From positions 1 to 64,000 of the forward strand of contig JAGCXQ010000014.1 of NCBI GenBank assembly GCA_017961235.1: a stretch of DNA of 64,000 nucleotides. The letters are read 5' to 3'. This DNA is from Clostridiales bacterium. GTDB lineage: Bacteria; Bacillota; Clostridia; Saccharofermentanales; Saccharofermentanaceae. The notes under the pieces are model-generated. The model ran no database searches and was not told the DNA's origin. It was given only the letters and a program-made list of their open reading frames with translations. The translations under genes and the position numbers were made by a program. Shown in pieces: positions 19,847 to 28,358 of this stretch. Every line of letters begins with the position of its first letter. The first letter of the stretch is position 1.

Positions 19847-19865
19847 CACCAACATCCAAAGTCAA
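19837..19865 (-). promoter_or_regulatory. Promoter of the toxin-antitoxin pair
   Basis: On the minus strand, TTGACT (19860-19865), a 17-nt spacer and TACGAT (19837-19842), with the antitoxin ATG 26 bases further on. Confidence 0.6.
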
Positions 19866-19931
19866 ACTACCTACGTACAAGCACCTTCTTCTGACAGCTG
19901 CAAGAAGGATCTATTTAACCAGACAAGCAAT

Positions 19932-19995
19932 GGAAAACCCTTCCCGCGCCTCCGCAGGGCAACGCCCGAGGACCAGCGCGAGGAAGGGTTCTTCC
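19932..19995 (-). terminator. serA 3' hairpin with conserved head (copy A of repeat family)
   Basis: Outer arms AACCCTTCC and GGAAGGGTT with CGCGC/GCGCG enclose a head that on the minus strand contains CGCTGGTCCTCGGGC, then GTT, then GCCCTGCGGA. The same head occurs at 46453 and 47937 with unrelated stems. It follows the serA stop by about 40 nt in the same orientation. Confidence 0.75.
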
Positions 19996-20032
19996 ATGCT
20001 TGATTATTTAATTAATTACTGGCGCGCAGCTA

Positions 20033-21637
20033 TCAGAAGAAGAGCTGTGTTACGCGGAGTACACCGTCGATCGAACGGAGTTCGTCTAAGATATCTGCGT
20101 CGATTTCTTCGCTGATGCCGAGGAAGGACTGAGCCTTGTTAGAGCCCGGCTTAACACCCCAGTGCATACTGTTGATATTGATGTTGTGATCACCGATCTT
20201 GGTTGCGATCTTACCGATGATGCCCGGCTTGTCTTCGTTCTGCATAGCAAGTACGATCGGAGCGATCGCAAAGTCTGCCTGATATCCGAAGAAGCTTACC
20301 AGAACCTCAGTGTCTTCACCGACGATCGTACCGGAAACAGAGAGCTCACGGCCTTCTTCTGTTACGAAGTTTACAACGATCATACTGGTGTAGCGCTCGC
20401 ACTGTGCGCTCTTGCTCTCGACAACTTCGATGCCGTGAGCCTCGACGCCCTGACGTACATTAACGAAGCTTACGCGTCCGTCGGAATGCGCGGAGAGGAA
20501 GCCCTTCAGTGCAGAGAGAGTAAGGATACCTGTCTCCTGCTCGGCAAGCGCGCCTCTGAACTCGACTTCGATCTTCTTGACCGGCGCTTCTTCTGCCTGA
20601 TAGTAGATCTTACCGAGTTTCTCTGCAAGATCAGCGTACGGACGGATCGCAGCCATATCGCCGCTGAAAGAAGGCATGTTGATCGCAGCAACGAGTTCGC
20701 CGCGAAGTGCTTTTGCAACGAGGGAAGTAACCGCAGAACCTACGTTATGGTTTGCTTCCTGAGTAGAAGCACCGAGGTGAGGTGTAACTACGCAGTTCGG
20801 CAGAGTAAGAAGCGGGTTCTGGTACTGCTGCTCGCCCGGAGCCTTATCGTAAGAAGGCTCTTTATCGAATACGTCGATGGCAGCCGCGGAAACCTGACCG
20901 GACTTCAGTGCATCGTAGAGAGCTGCCTCATTTACGAGACCGCCACGAGCTGCATTTACGATACGTACGCCCTTCTTGCACTTAGCAAGCTCATCTGCGC
21001 CGACCATGCCGACGGTTTCCTTATTCTTCGGAGTATGGAATGTGATGAGGTCTGCTACAGCGAGAAGATCCTCGAGCTTCGCGCAGCGCTTCACGCCAAC
21101 GGTGTCGAACTTCTCCTGTGTGATATACGGGTCATAAGCAACTACTGTCATACCGATGCCCTTGAGCTTTCTGGCTACGATGGAACCGATACGGCCGAGA
21201 CCGATAACACCTGCGGTCTTACCCTCGAGCTCGTTACCGATCATCTGGGCACGGCGGAAATCGTCGTTATGAGCTGCCTCGTTTGCGTGGCAGAGATTTC
21301 TGAAGATGGAAAAAGCATGTGCGACAGCAAGCTCACCGGCAGCCATGATGTTTGCTTCCGGAGTATTTACTGCGATGATGCCCTTCTCTGTGCATGCTGC
21401 AACGTCGATGTTGTCGATACCGTTACCGGCACGGCCGACGACCTTAAGATTCTTCGCATTCGCGAGAAGATCTTTATTTACCTGAGTTACGGAACGAACG
21501 ATGAGCGCATCGTAATCACCGATGAAGCCCTTGATCTCATCCTGGGAGCAGCCAAGTCTCTCATCTACTTCAAAACCCTCGTCCTTCAGATACTGGATAG
21601 CATCTGCCGCAATCTTCTCTGCAACTAAAATCTTCAT
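20033..21637 (-). CDS. serA: D-3-phosphoglycerate dehydrogenase
   Basis: This 534-residue enzyme oxidises 3-phosphoglycerate with NAD+, the first step of serine synthesis. The NAD-binding domain has GLGRIGSIVARKLKGIGM. Catalytic residues are visible as Arg in VNAARGGLVNEAAL, Glu in DVFDKEPS and His in TPHLGASTQEA. An intervening ASB-type domain (about 315-450) is followed by a C-terminal ACT domain (NEDKPGIIGKIATKIGDHNININ), which binds serine for feedback in related enzymes. It lies 54 nt downstream of the aminotransferase gene on the same strand, forming a serine operon. Confidence 0.95.
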   Translation of the reverse strand: MKILVAEKIAADAIQYLKDEGFEVDERLGCSQDEIKGFIGDYDALIVRSVTQVNKDLLANAKNLKVVGRAGNGIDNIDVAACTEKGIIAVNTPEANIMAAGELAVAHAFSIFRNLCHANEAAHNDDFRRAQMIGNELEGKTAGVIGLGRIGSIVARKLKGIGMTVVAYDPYITQEKFDTVGVKRCAKLEDLLAVADLITFHTPKNKETVGMVGADELAKCKKGVRIVNAARGGLVNEAALYDALKSGQVSAAAIDVFDKEPSYDKAPGEQQYQNPLLTLPNCVVTPHLGASTQEANHNVGSAVTSLVAKALRGELVAAINMPSFSGDMAAIRPYADLAEKLGKIYYQAEEAPVKKIEVEFRGALAEQETGILTLSALKGFLSAHSDGRVSFVNVRQGVEAHGIEVVESKSAQCERYTSMIVVNFVTEEGRELSVSGTIVGEDTEVLVSFFGYQADFAIAPIVLAMQNEDKPGIIGKIATKIGDHNININSMHWGVKPGSNKAQSFLGISEEIDADILDELRSIDGVLRVTQLFF

Positions 21638-21691
21638 TTTGTGTTCCTCCCTATTTACTATCGCGCGCTACTCACGCGCCCCTGTTTTTTC

Positions 21692-22789
21692 TTAAGCGTT
21701 CTGGCTTTTCAGCTCGGCAACGACCTCATCGAGATCCTTGAGCATTGTCTTGATCTCATCGATCGTGGTATCCGCCATATGTGCGATACGGAATGTGGTC
21801 TCCTTAAGAGCACCGTAACCTCCGGACAGGAGATATCCTCTCTCGCCCATCTTCTTGTTGATCTCCGCAAACGGGATTCCAAGAGTATTCTTGATACATG
21901 TGACCGTTACGGAAAGGTTATCCGGATCGGAATAGAGCTCTGCGTTCTTTCTTGCCCAGTCGCGAACGAGCTCTGCCATCTCGCAGTGTCTCTTATAGCG
22001 GTTCTCGACGCCCTCCGCAAGGATACAGTCGAGCTGGTAATCCAGTGCGAACATATGCGCCTCAGACGGTGTGGACGGATACTGGAACGGCTTCTCGTGT
22101 ACGAACTTGGCAAGCTCGACATAGTCGAAGTAAAGTCCTCTGTTCGGGATCGTCTTTGCCTTCTCGAGCGCACGGTCGGAAACGGATGCGATCGCCATTC
22201 CCGGAGGCAGTCCCAGGCACTTCTGTGTGGAAGTGATGCATACGTCGATGCCCCACTCATCTACCGGAATGAAGTCACCACCCATAGAACTTACTGTATC
22301 TACGCAGAGGATAACATCCGGATATTTTGCCTTTAAGACCTCGGAGATCTTACCGACTGGATTATGGATACCTGTGGAAGTCTCGTTGTGTGTGATGGTG
22401 ATCATGTCGTACTCGCCAGTGGAGAGTGCTTCATCGACCATCTCCGGTGTCGTGATTCTTCCCAGCTCGGAACGGAAAATATCTGCCGGAACACCATTAC
22501 TGGTCGCCATCTTATACCAGCGCTCTCCAAATGCTCCGATGGAGAAGATCGCTGCTTTCTTGGAAGTAAAACATCGTACTGCGCCTTCCATCAGACCGCT
22601 TCCTGATGAGGTGGAAAGAATGATAGTGTTCTTCGTACCCATGACCTTCTGCAGTTTCTCGGAAATCCCCTGCTGCAGAGCTGATGCATCTTTGGTACGG
22701 TGGCCGATCATCGGCGTAGCCATCTTTTCCAGAACTTCATCGCGGACTTCAACCGGACCCGGAATGAAAAGCTTTTTGTGCGTACTCAT
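21692..22789 (-). CDS. PLP-dependent aminotransferase, phosphoserine/alanine-glyoxylate type
   Basis: A class V aminotransferase of 365 residues. The N-terminus KLFIPGPVEVRDEVLEKM and the HNETSTGIHNPV and VDTVSSMGGDFIPVDEWGID motifs match the alanine-glyoxylate/serine-pyruvate family, some members of which act as phosphoserine aminotransferase in Clostridia. The PLP lysine is in TSTQKCLGLPPG, near residue 195. The ATG at 22789 has GGAGGAG upstream; the earlier in-frame TTG overlaps that site. Location directly before serA strongly suggests that it makes phosphoserine, that is, acts as SerC, but substrate choice is inference. Confidence 0.88.
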   Translation of the reverse strand: MSTHKKLFIPGPVEVRDEVLEKMATPMIGHRTKDASALQQGISEKLQKVMGTKNTIILSTSSGSGLMEGAVRCFTSKKAAIFSIGAFGERWYKMATSNGVPADIFRSELGRITTPEMVDEALSTGEYDMITITHNETSTGIHNPVGKISEVLKAKYPDVILCVDTVSSMGGDFIPVDEWGIDVCITSTQKCLGLPPGMAIASVSDRALEKAKTIPNRGLYFDYVELAKFVHEKPFQYPSTPSEAHMFALDYQLDCILAEGVENRYKRHCEMAELVRDWARKNAELYSDPDNLSVTVTCIKNTLGIPFAEINKKMGERGYLLSGGYGALKETTFRIAHMADTTIDEIKTMLKDLDEVVAELKSQNA

Positions 22790-22974
22790 GATAAACTCCT
22801 CCAAGTAATAACTATAATTACATACCGTACCATTGTAGTCGCATTTTATCTATTTTTCTAGTCAAAAAGCACTGTCATTTTGATTTTCGGCAAAATACCA
22901 AAAAAAGTGCTTTTCGATGCGCTTTAGCCGACAACATGACAGAATCACATGCCAAATGATTTTTATTCGGACAA

Positions 22975-23008
22975 AAAGGAGCCGCTCCTTGCGAAGCGGC
23001 TCCTCCGG
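22975..23008 (-). terminator. Terminator after the 1019-residue membrane protein
   Basis: On the minus strand GAGCCGCT and AGCGGCTC pair around an 8-nt loop and are followed by CTTTTTG. Confidence 0.85.
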
Positions 23009-23031
23009 ATAATTCATTTTCAGATGAGATC

Positions 23032-26000
23032 TTATGCCTGAGGCTGACCTGCAACCATTTCCGGCGGCGGGAGCTTGACGGACTCACCGGCTTTCGGTGT
23101 ATAAGAACTGTCAAGTCCATTGTAGGTAAGGATCGTGGTTACACGGGAATCCTTCTCGTTGTCGATCTCGATGTTATATACGCTCTTGAAGAGATCCCAC
23201 CATGTGCGGCAGCCGATCTGATCAGAGAAAGTATAGATGCCGATCGGAGCAGTCGGATCCGGTTCCGTGGGCTCTGTGGCCTCCGGTGTGGTTTCCGTTG
23301 TCGGCTCGGTAGAACCGGAAATATCCGTGACCGATGTATCCGAAGGAACATCGGTAACTTCTGTCTTCTTACTGCTGCTGCAGGACTTCGCGATCAGAAC
23401 GATGATGATGATCAGGCAGATCAAGGATACCGCAGCGAGTACATACGGCAGGAATGTGCCGGCCTGGCCCTCATCGTCACCATTATCAAATCCGTCATCG
23501 ATCGTATCCGGTCTTCTTCTGGCCGGCTGCGTATTCGGGCGGTTACCCGGACGCTGCGGCTGTGTAGGACGCTTCGAAACACCCGGTACGGAGCCCGGAC
23601 GTACGGCCTCGCTCTGCTGCATATAAGCAGGGATCGAAGAAGCTTGCGGCTCGATCGGAGCTGCGGACGGAGATACATCGAAAAGATCTGCCACAGACGG
23701 CGGCGGATTGTCAAAGTCATACTGCGGTACTGCATCATTAGATGCCTCGGTGACTGCAGCAAACGGATCGAAATCCGCGTCATTTACTGCCGGCATTTCC
23801 TGTGTCGGCTCGTCATAAGCAGATGCTGCATATCCTGTATCTGCTGCATAATCCTCAGAGGATACATTTACGAACGGAGAAACCGGAGCGGCATCCACCT
23901 GCGGCTGTACGAACTGGGATACAGAAGGCGCAGCCTCGTCCTCATCCACTGTATAGGATCCGCGGGCATATACACCGGTATCTTCATAACCGACCGGTGT
24001 ATCACTGTTGGTCGGGTACGTCGGCGGTACATAGGATGGTGCTTCGTAAAGAGGCATCTCCGGAACATCATTCGCCGATGCGGTGGCATTGTTCGGTGCT
24101 TCAGCAGAAGCAAACGGGATCACAAATTCACTGGATCCGGATGAAGCCGAATCGGCAACATCCGAAGCGGAAGTATAATCGGACGGGTAGGACTCGTGCG
24201 TCTCGTACTGGTCCTCCGCAGAAGGTTCTGCATCTCCGAAGAATAGCGGGGTCTCGTCGAATTCTTTTGGATCGTTGGAATACTCGGGCTCGTCGTTCAT
24301 AGGCTTTTTCACCTCATCTTCCGCTTCGAAAACAAGCGGGGCGTCCTCGTCTGTTTCCGCAACAGATGCCGAAGATCCTCCTTCGGTGCTCTGTTCAGTG
24401 CCTGCCACGTTCTGTTTTGCGGCCGGAGCCTTTGACGGATCACCCGCAAAGAGCTCGTCGCCGATAAAGAGCGGAGCGCCGCCATCATTGACCGGTGCTT
24501 CTCCGCCTACTTCAAACGAAACATCATCGGAAGCCTTGTCCTCGCCCGCAACTACTTCTGCAGCTGCAGCTGCAACCTCCGGAGTTACCGGCGGTACGGC
24601 TGACGGGATCGGAGCCTCCGGCTGCTGTGCTTTCACAGCGGCCTTGAAGAAAGGATTATCCTCATTTTTCACTGCGACGAACGGCTCATCCTTCTTGGCC
24701 GGCTCGGTCGCAGAAGATGCCTGCGGCTGTACGAACGGATTGATACCGGAAGGTGTTTCCGGCTTCTCAGCGATCTTTTCATCCAGCTGTGCGGCAGCCT
24801 TGTCGAAGCTGTTTACGAAAGGAACAACCTTCGTTACTTCCATATCATCGGAAGATGTCTCTTCCTTTGCCGGAGCCGCATCTGCAGTATTCGGAGCTGC
24901 ATCTGCCGCCTCGGTCTTCTGTTCAGAGTTATCCTCCGGCATCAGTTCGGAAATATCACCGAAAGACAGTGTCGGTTCCGGAACCGGAGTATTGATCGCC
25001 TTATCCACCAGTGCGCTGGTAGCAGATCCTGCTGCAGCAGCTGCCGCAGTCTTAGATGCTGTCTCGGCACCAAGAGATGCAATCGCGTCTGCCGCAGTTC
25101 CGACAGGCGGAGTGAAAGCGGTGGCTTCCAGTGCTTTTGCCTCAGGAGACTTCTCCTTCACCGGAGCATCACCAAAGAGCATCGCATCTTTCGCTACCGG
25201 AGCCGGAGCCTTCTTCGGAGACTCGAGCGGTACCGGCGGAGCTACATTGTACTCATCGTCATCATCGATCTCTTCTTCGACGACCTTCTTCTTCTTTCTG
25301 CCAAATCCGAAGAAGCCGCCCTTCTCGCTGGAGGTGATATCCTCGACAAAAGAGATCATGAACTGCAGAGGAACGCCCGGGAGCTTCGCTGCTGCTTCTG
25401 TAATGACTACAGATGCTGCATCGCTCTGATCCTCGGCATCATAGAGGATACGCAGGAGTTCCTGCTGACCCAGTGCCTCATATACCTCGCGGTTACAGAG
25501 GATGATGCAGTCGTCCAGCTTCAGCTGGGCGATATTGGAACAGAGTGCCGGCGCGGTCTTCGTGGCACAGAAATTATAGAAATTATCGACCTTCTGACGG
25601 GCGGTATTGATCGCATCGATGCGGATATCCGTCGCGGTCATCGGGTAGAGCGTATCATCACGATAGAGGAATGCCAGACCTTTGCCGATCGTCGATGCAA
25701 AAGCTTCGCCGTCTTTGACCATCACGCCTGCGAAGAAAGGAGCACGGTTATTCCCCTGGGAGATCTTCATCTTGCCGGTAATGGAAACCGCTGTGTTTAC
25801 CATCTCGCCGATCGAGTCATCGAGAGAACGGCGGCCGGTCTTCAGCTCCGTACCGAGACGGCGGAGGATCGGCTCATAAGGCGGAAGTGCATTCGGATCC
25901 TGATCGGGATTTGTCTGATGGGAAAAAACAGAGAAGAAAAAACCTCTGTCTTCTTTATCGTTCGTAAGATCTGCGGAGCGGGCGACGGACTTACTTGTCA

Positions 26001-26091
26001 CGCGGCCGTCCATATAAAAAGCGTCTGTGAGCTCTGTTGTCGGGAAATATCTCGCAGTAAGCGTCGTCGCCAGACGAGTCTGTTTTGCCAT
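23032..26091 (-). CDS. Large membrane protein: degenerate PP2C-like domain, disordered acidic region, TM, LysM-like end
   Basis: A 1019-residue protein. Residues 1-250 resemble a PPM/PP2C phosphatase fold (for example ASTIGKGLAFLYRDDTLYPMTATD and CIILCNREVYEAL), but the canonical metal motifs DGMGG and the late GxxDN are not visible, so it may be a pseudophosphatase. Then comes a basic patch (GFGRKKKK), about 550 residues of acidic, Ala/Pro-rich disordered sequence, one membrane helix (YVLAAVSLICLIIIIVLIAK), a Thr/Pro/Glu linker and a C-terminal LysM-like domain (TILTYNGLDSSYTPKAGESVKLP). The topology would link a cytoplasmic module to the wall. It has an extended -10 at 26138. Confidence 0.75.
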   Translation of the reverse strand: MAKQTRLATTLTARYFPTTELTDAFYMDGRVTSKSVARSADLTNDKEDRGFFFSVFSHQTNPDQDPNALPPYEPILRRLGTELKTGRRSLDDSIGEMVNTAVSITGKMKISQGNNRAPFFAGVMVKDGEAFASTIGKGLAFLYRDDTLYPMTATDIRIDAINTARQKVDNFYNFCATKTAPALCSNIAQLKLDDCIILCNREVYEALGQQELLRILYDAEDQSDAASVVITEAAAKLPGVPLQFMISFVEDITSSEKGGFFGFGRKKKKVVEEEIDDDDEYNVAPPVPLESPKKAPAPVAKDAMLFGDAPVKEKSPEAKALEATAFTPPVGTAADAIASLGAETASKTAAAAAAGSATSALVDKAINTPVPEPTLSFGDISELMPEDNSEQKTEAADAAPNTADAAPAKEETSSDDMEVTKVVPFVNSFDKAAAQLDEKIAEKPETPSGINPFVQPQASSATEPAKKDEPFVAVKNEDNPFFKAAVKAQQPEAPIPSAVPPVTPEVAAAAAEVVAGEDKASDDVSFEVGGEAPVNDGGAPLFIGDELFAGDPSKAPAAKQNVAGTEQSTEGGSSASVAETDEDAPLVFEAEDEVKKPMNDEPEYSNDPKEFDETPLFFGDAEPSAEDQYETHESYPSDYTSASDVADSASSGSSEFVIPFASAEAPNNATASANDVPEMPLYEAPSYVPPTYPTNSDTPVGYEDTGVYARGSYTVDEDEAAPSVSQFVQPQVDAAPVSPFVNVSSEDYAADTGYAASAYDEPTQEMPAVNDADFDPFAAVTEASNDAVPQYDFDNPPPSVADLFDVSPSAAPIEPQASSIPAYMQQSEAVRPGSVPGVSKRPTQPQRPGNRPNTQPARRRPDTIDDGFDNGDDEGQAGTFLPYVLAAVSLICLIIIIVLIAKSCSSSKKTEVTDVPSDTSVTDISGSTEPTTETTPEATEPTEPDPTAPIGIYTFSDQIGCRTWWDLFKSVYNIEIDNEKDSRVTTILTYNGLDSSYTPKAGESVKLPPPEMVAGQPQA

Positions 26092-26137
26092 GATTTGAGG
26101 CCTCCAAATTATGGGATCGTCCCATTACTTCTAGTTA

Positions 26138-26143
26138 ATTATA
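26138..26143 (-). promoter_or_regulatory. Extended -10 of the 1019-residue protein gene
   Basis: The minus strand reads TG-A-TATAAT 46 bases before the ATG; GGAGG follows before the start codon. Confidence 0.45.
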
Positions 26144-26307
26144 TCATAATGTCTTTTCATACAAGTGTTTCGGAGGCACTTTTTACTACAATTTCGTGAC
26201 AAATTCGGGACGATGCGGTTTCACCTTTCGGGAAGATGCGCGAGTATGCGTATTTGCCGCTTTTCAGCGGACAGGGAACTATTGCACAGGTATTACGCGG
26301 GCGCCTG

Positions 26308-28137
26308 TCAATTCTTTTTGCTTTCCACGAATGCCGCCATATCTTCTTTCAGTACGGAAAACGGTGCGCACCCGAGATCGAGGTAAGCCTTATATACTTC
26401 CTCCGGTGTGCAGATGCCGTCAAGATCAGCAATCGCCTGGTCCAGGATATCCGACGTAAAGAGATAACCAAAGGCATATTCCAGCGCATATCCCTGTTCT
26501 GCCGTGAGTCTTTTCCAGTACTCATCGATGACGGATTCATCCTGTCCGTAGTGCATGATATAGGTCTTACAGTCTTCGTAATCCCAGCCCTCATACTCGA
26601 CACCGATGCTGAGTCTGGCTGCAATATAGGTCGAATAGAAGATCGAAGCCATTACGGAGAGCTTTGCCTGTTTTCTGTCAAAGGGCGCATACTGGATCAT
26701 GACCGTCTCGGAATACTGCGCCCAGCCCTCCGCATAAGGCTCGGACATCGCAAATACCTGATACTTGCTCTGAAGATTCTCCGCCTGATACTGATGCTGG
26801 TAGAGGTGACCCGGATACATCTCATGGGAAACGAGCGTAAACATATCGTACTGCGGATCATCCAGCAGTGCGTTATTGATCCATACCGTGTGCTTGGTGT
26901 AATTATCGATCGGCGACGGGTAGTATCTTGCCGGCTGGATCGAGTCGTAGAGCTGTCTCGGGACCGGATATACCTCGACATCGTGCTTCGAGATCGCCGG
27001 GAAATGGTCTTCCGTGAAGCGCTTGCACCACTCGCTTGCCTGATCGAACTCCAGATCACCGAAGGCGAAATAGGAGCCCTTCGTCTTCCACTGCGGCATA
27101 TACTCTTCGTAGATCGCGTCGATTCTCTCCTGAAGGAGATCCCGGCACTCTTCAACAGACATTTCCGTGCCTGTTTTCCTAGCGAAAAGCGCTTCGTAAT
27201 AGGCTTTTCCCGATGGCGTCTCCGCCAGATACGGCGCCTCGTTGCACTTTCCTTTCAGTTCCGGAAGTTTCTGGATCAGCATCTCCATCGCCGGGAAATA
27301 ATACAGGTCCAGAAGTTCCTGATTCTTCGCGATCAGTTCTTCTGTCTCCCGATCGGAAAGCCCCAGCTTCTTCACACGCTCATCGAAAGTCGTCTTCATG
27401 AAATTCGTGTCGTGATCCTTCTTCATCTTGATACAGTCCTGGATGATCCGGTCGATGTTTTCATCGTTATATCCGACACCGCCATTACTCCTGATCTGCT
27501 CGGCTTCAAAAGCCTTCGTGAAGAAGTCCTTGAAATCGCTGATGATCGTAAAGTAGCGGTCAACATCCTCTTTCGTCTCAAAAGGGATCAGGGACGCAAG
27601 GAGAGGATACACGACCTGTTTTCCGCCCATAGGGTTCAGCTGCGGGATATAAAGATAGTGCTTATACATCTCCGACATATACTTGAAATCGAAGCACATA
27701 TCCTTGACCGCCCGGTTCTGCGCCTCGTTCAGTTCCGAAGGATCGAGCGCGGAAAGAGTATCTGCCAGCATCTCGTAGGAGGATGCAGCCGTGTCGTAAT
27801 CACTCTTCTGCGGGAAAAGAAGTCCGACCGTCGGCCAGTCCGAATAATAATTCTTCGGATCGTCAAAAGCATAGTATGCATTGAGAAGATCGGAAGACCC
27901 TACAAAGAGCCCCATATCGTAATCCCGGAAAGTTTTTGCCGCATCCGATTCCACATCCGACTGACGGTTTGCCCAGTTGTTTCCGCCTATGACATCCCCA
28001 TTTTCATCCGTCGAGGACAGCGGAGGCTTGGCGACTTTGTCCCGTCCTCCGGAACTACATGCGGAAAGCGGCGCTGAAATCAGCGCTCCCGCAGAGATCA
28101 TCGCTAAGGCCTTTATACACTTTCCGGATCTTCTCAT
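26308..28137 (-). CDS. DUF885-family lipoprotein, probable metallopeptidase (first copy)
   Basis: A lipoprotein of 609 residues. The signal peptide ends in ISAPLSAC, followed by SSGG. The rest is a DUF885 protein, a mostly helical family with the zinc-binding HExxPGH motif, here VSHEMYPGHLYQHQY. Sequence similarity to M32-like peptidases suggests a peptidase role at the cell surface. The start at 28137 (MRRSGKC) has AAGGAAG upstream, and the longer frame overlaps the preceding small gene. It lies 5 nt after that gene's stop and downstream of a second DUF885 lipoprotein, so the three form one operon. Confidence 0.87.
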   Translation of the reverse strand: MRRSGKCIKALAMISAGALISAPLSACSSGGRDKVAKPPLSSTDENGDVIGGNNWANRQSDVESDAAKTFRDYDMGLFVGSSDLLNAYYAFDDPKNYYSDWPTVGLLFPQKSDYDTAASSYEMLADTLSALDPSELNEAQNRAVKDMCFDFKYMSEMYKHYLYIPQLNPMGGKQVVYPLLASLIPFETKEDVDRYFTIISDFKDFFTKAFEAEQIRSNGGVGYNDENIDRIIQDCIKMKKDHDTNFMKTTFDERVKKLGLSDRETEELIAKNQELLDLYYFPAMEMLIQKLPELKGKCNEAPYLAETPSGKAYYEALFARKTGTEMSVEECRDLLQERIDAIYEEYMPQWKTKGSYFAFGDLEFDQASEWCKRFTEDHFPAISKHDVEVYPVPRQLYDSIQPARYYPSPIDNYTKHTVWINNALLDDPQYDMFTLVSHEMYPGHLYQHQYQAENLQSKYQVFAMSEPYAEGWAQYSETVMIQYAPFDRKQAKLSVMASIFYSTYIAARLSIGVEYEGWDYEDCKTYIMHYGQDESVIDEYWKRLTAEQGYALEYAFGYLFTSDILDQAIADLDGICTPEEVYKAYLDLGCAPFSVLKEDMAAFVESKKN

Positions 28138-28142
28138 GTATC

Positions 28143-28325
28143 TTATTCTTCCTTCTTGGATGGGGAATGGCAGGTAGCGCTCATCGCGCAGTTTGCACAT
28201 CCGCATCCGCAGGAAGCTTTTCCCTTCTTTTTATCACGTATCATCTTCACGATGATGAGGATCACGATCGCAGCAAGGATCAGGCTGACTGCAATCGTAC
28301 CGATATTATTCTTCAGCCATTCCAT
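28143..28325 (-). CDS. FeoB-associated Cys-rich membrane protein
   Basis: A 60-residue protein with one N-terminal membrane helix (TIAVSLILAAIVILIIVKMI), a basic stop-transfer patch (RDKKKGK) and a Cys cluster (CGCGCANCAMSATC). This is the layout of the FeoB-associated Cys-rich family, usually encoded next to feoB and thought to aid ferrous iron uptake. No feoB is present here; instead it sits between two DUF885 lipoproteins, 33 nt after one and 5 nt before the other. Confidence 0.8.
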   Translation of the reverse strand: MEWLKNNIGTIAVSLILAAIVILIIVKMIRDKKKGKASCGCGCANCAMSATCHSPSKKEE

Positions 28326-28358
28326 CCTTCTTCACTCCGACCCTTTCACATTAATGAA

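Noticed and set aside
20162..21628. 488-codon plus-strand open frame opposite serA
   Set aside because: Antisense shadow; serA is complete with all catalytic residues.
23032..26091. Possible FHA or kinase identity for the 1019-residue protein
   Set aside because: No kinase loops or FHA motifs are visible; only a degenerate PP2C-like pattern can be argued.
26236..28077. 613-codon plus-strand open frame opposite the DUF885 lipoprotein
   Set aside because: Antisense shadow caused by codon bias; the opposite strand encodes a recognisable lipoprotein with an HExxPGH motif.
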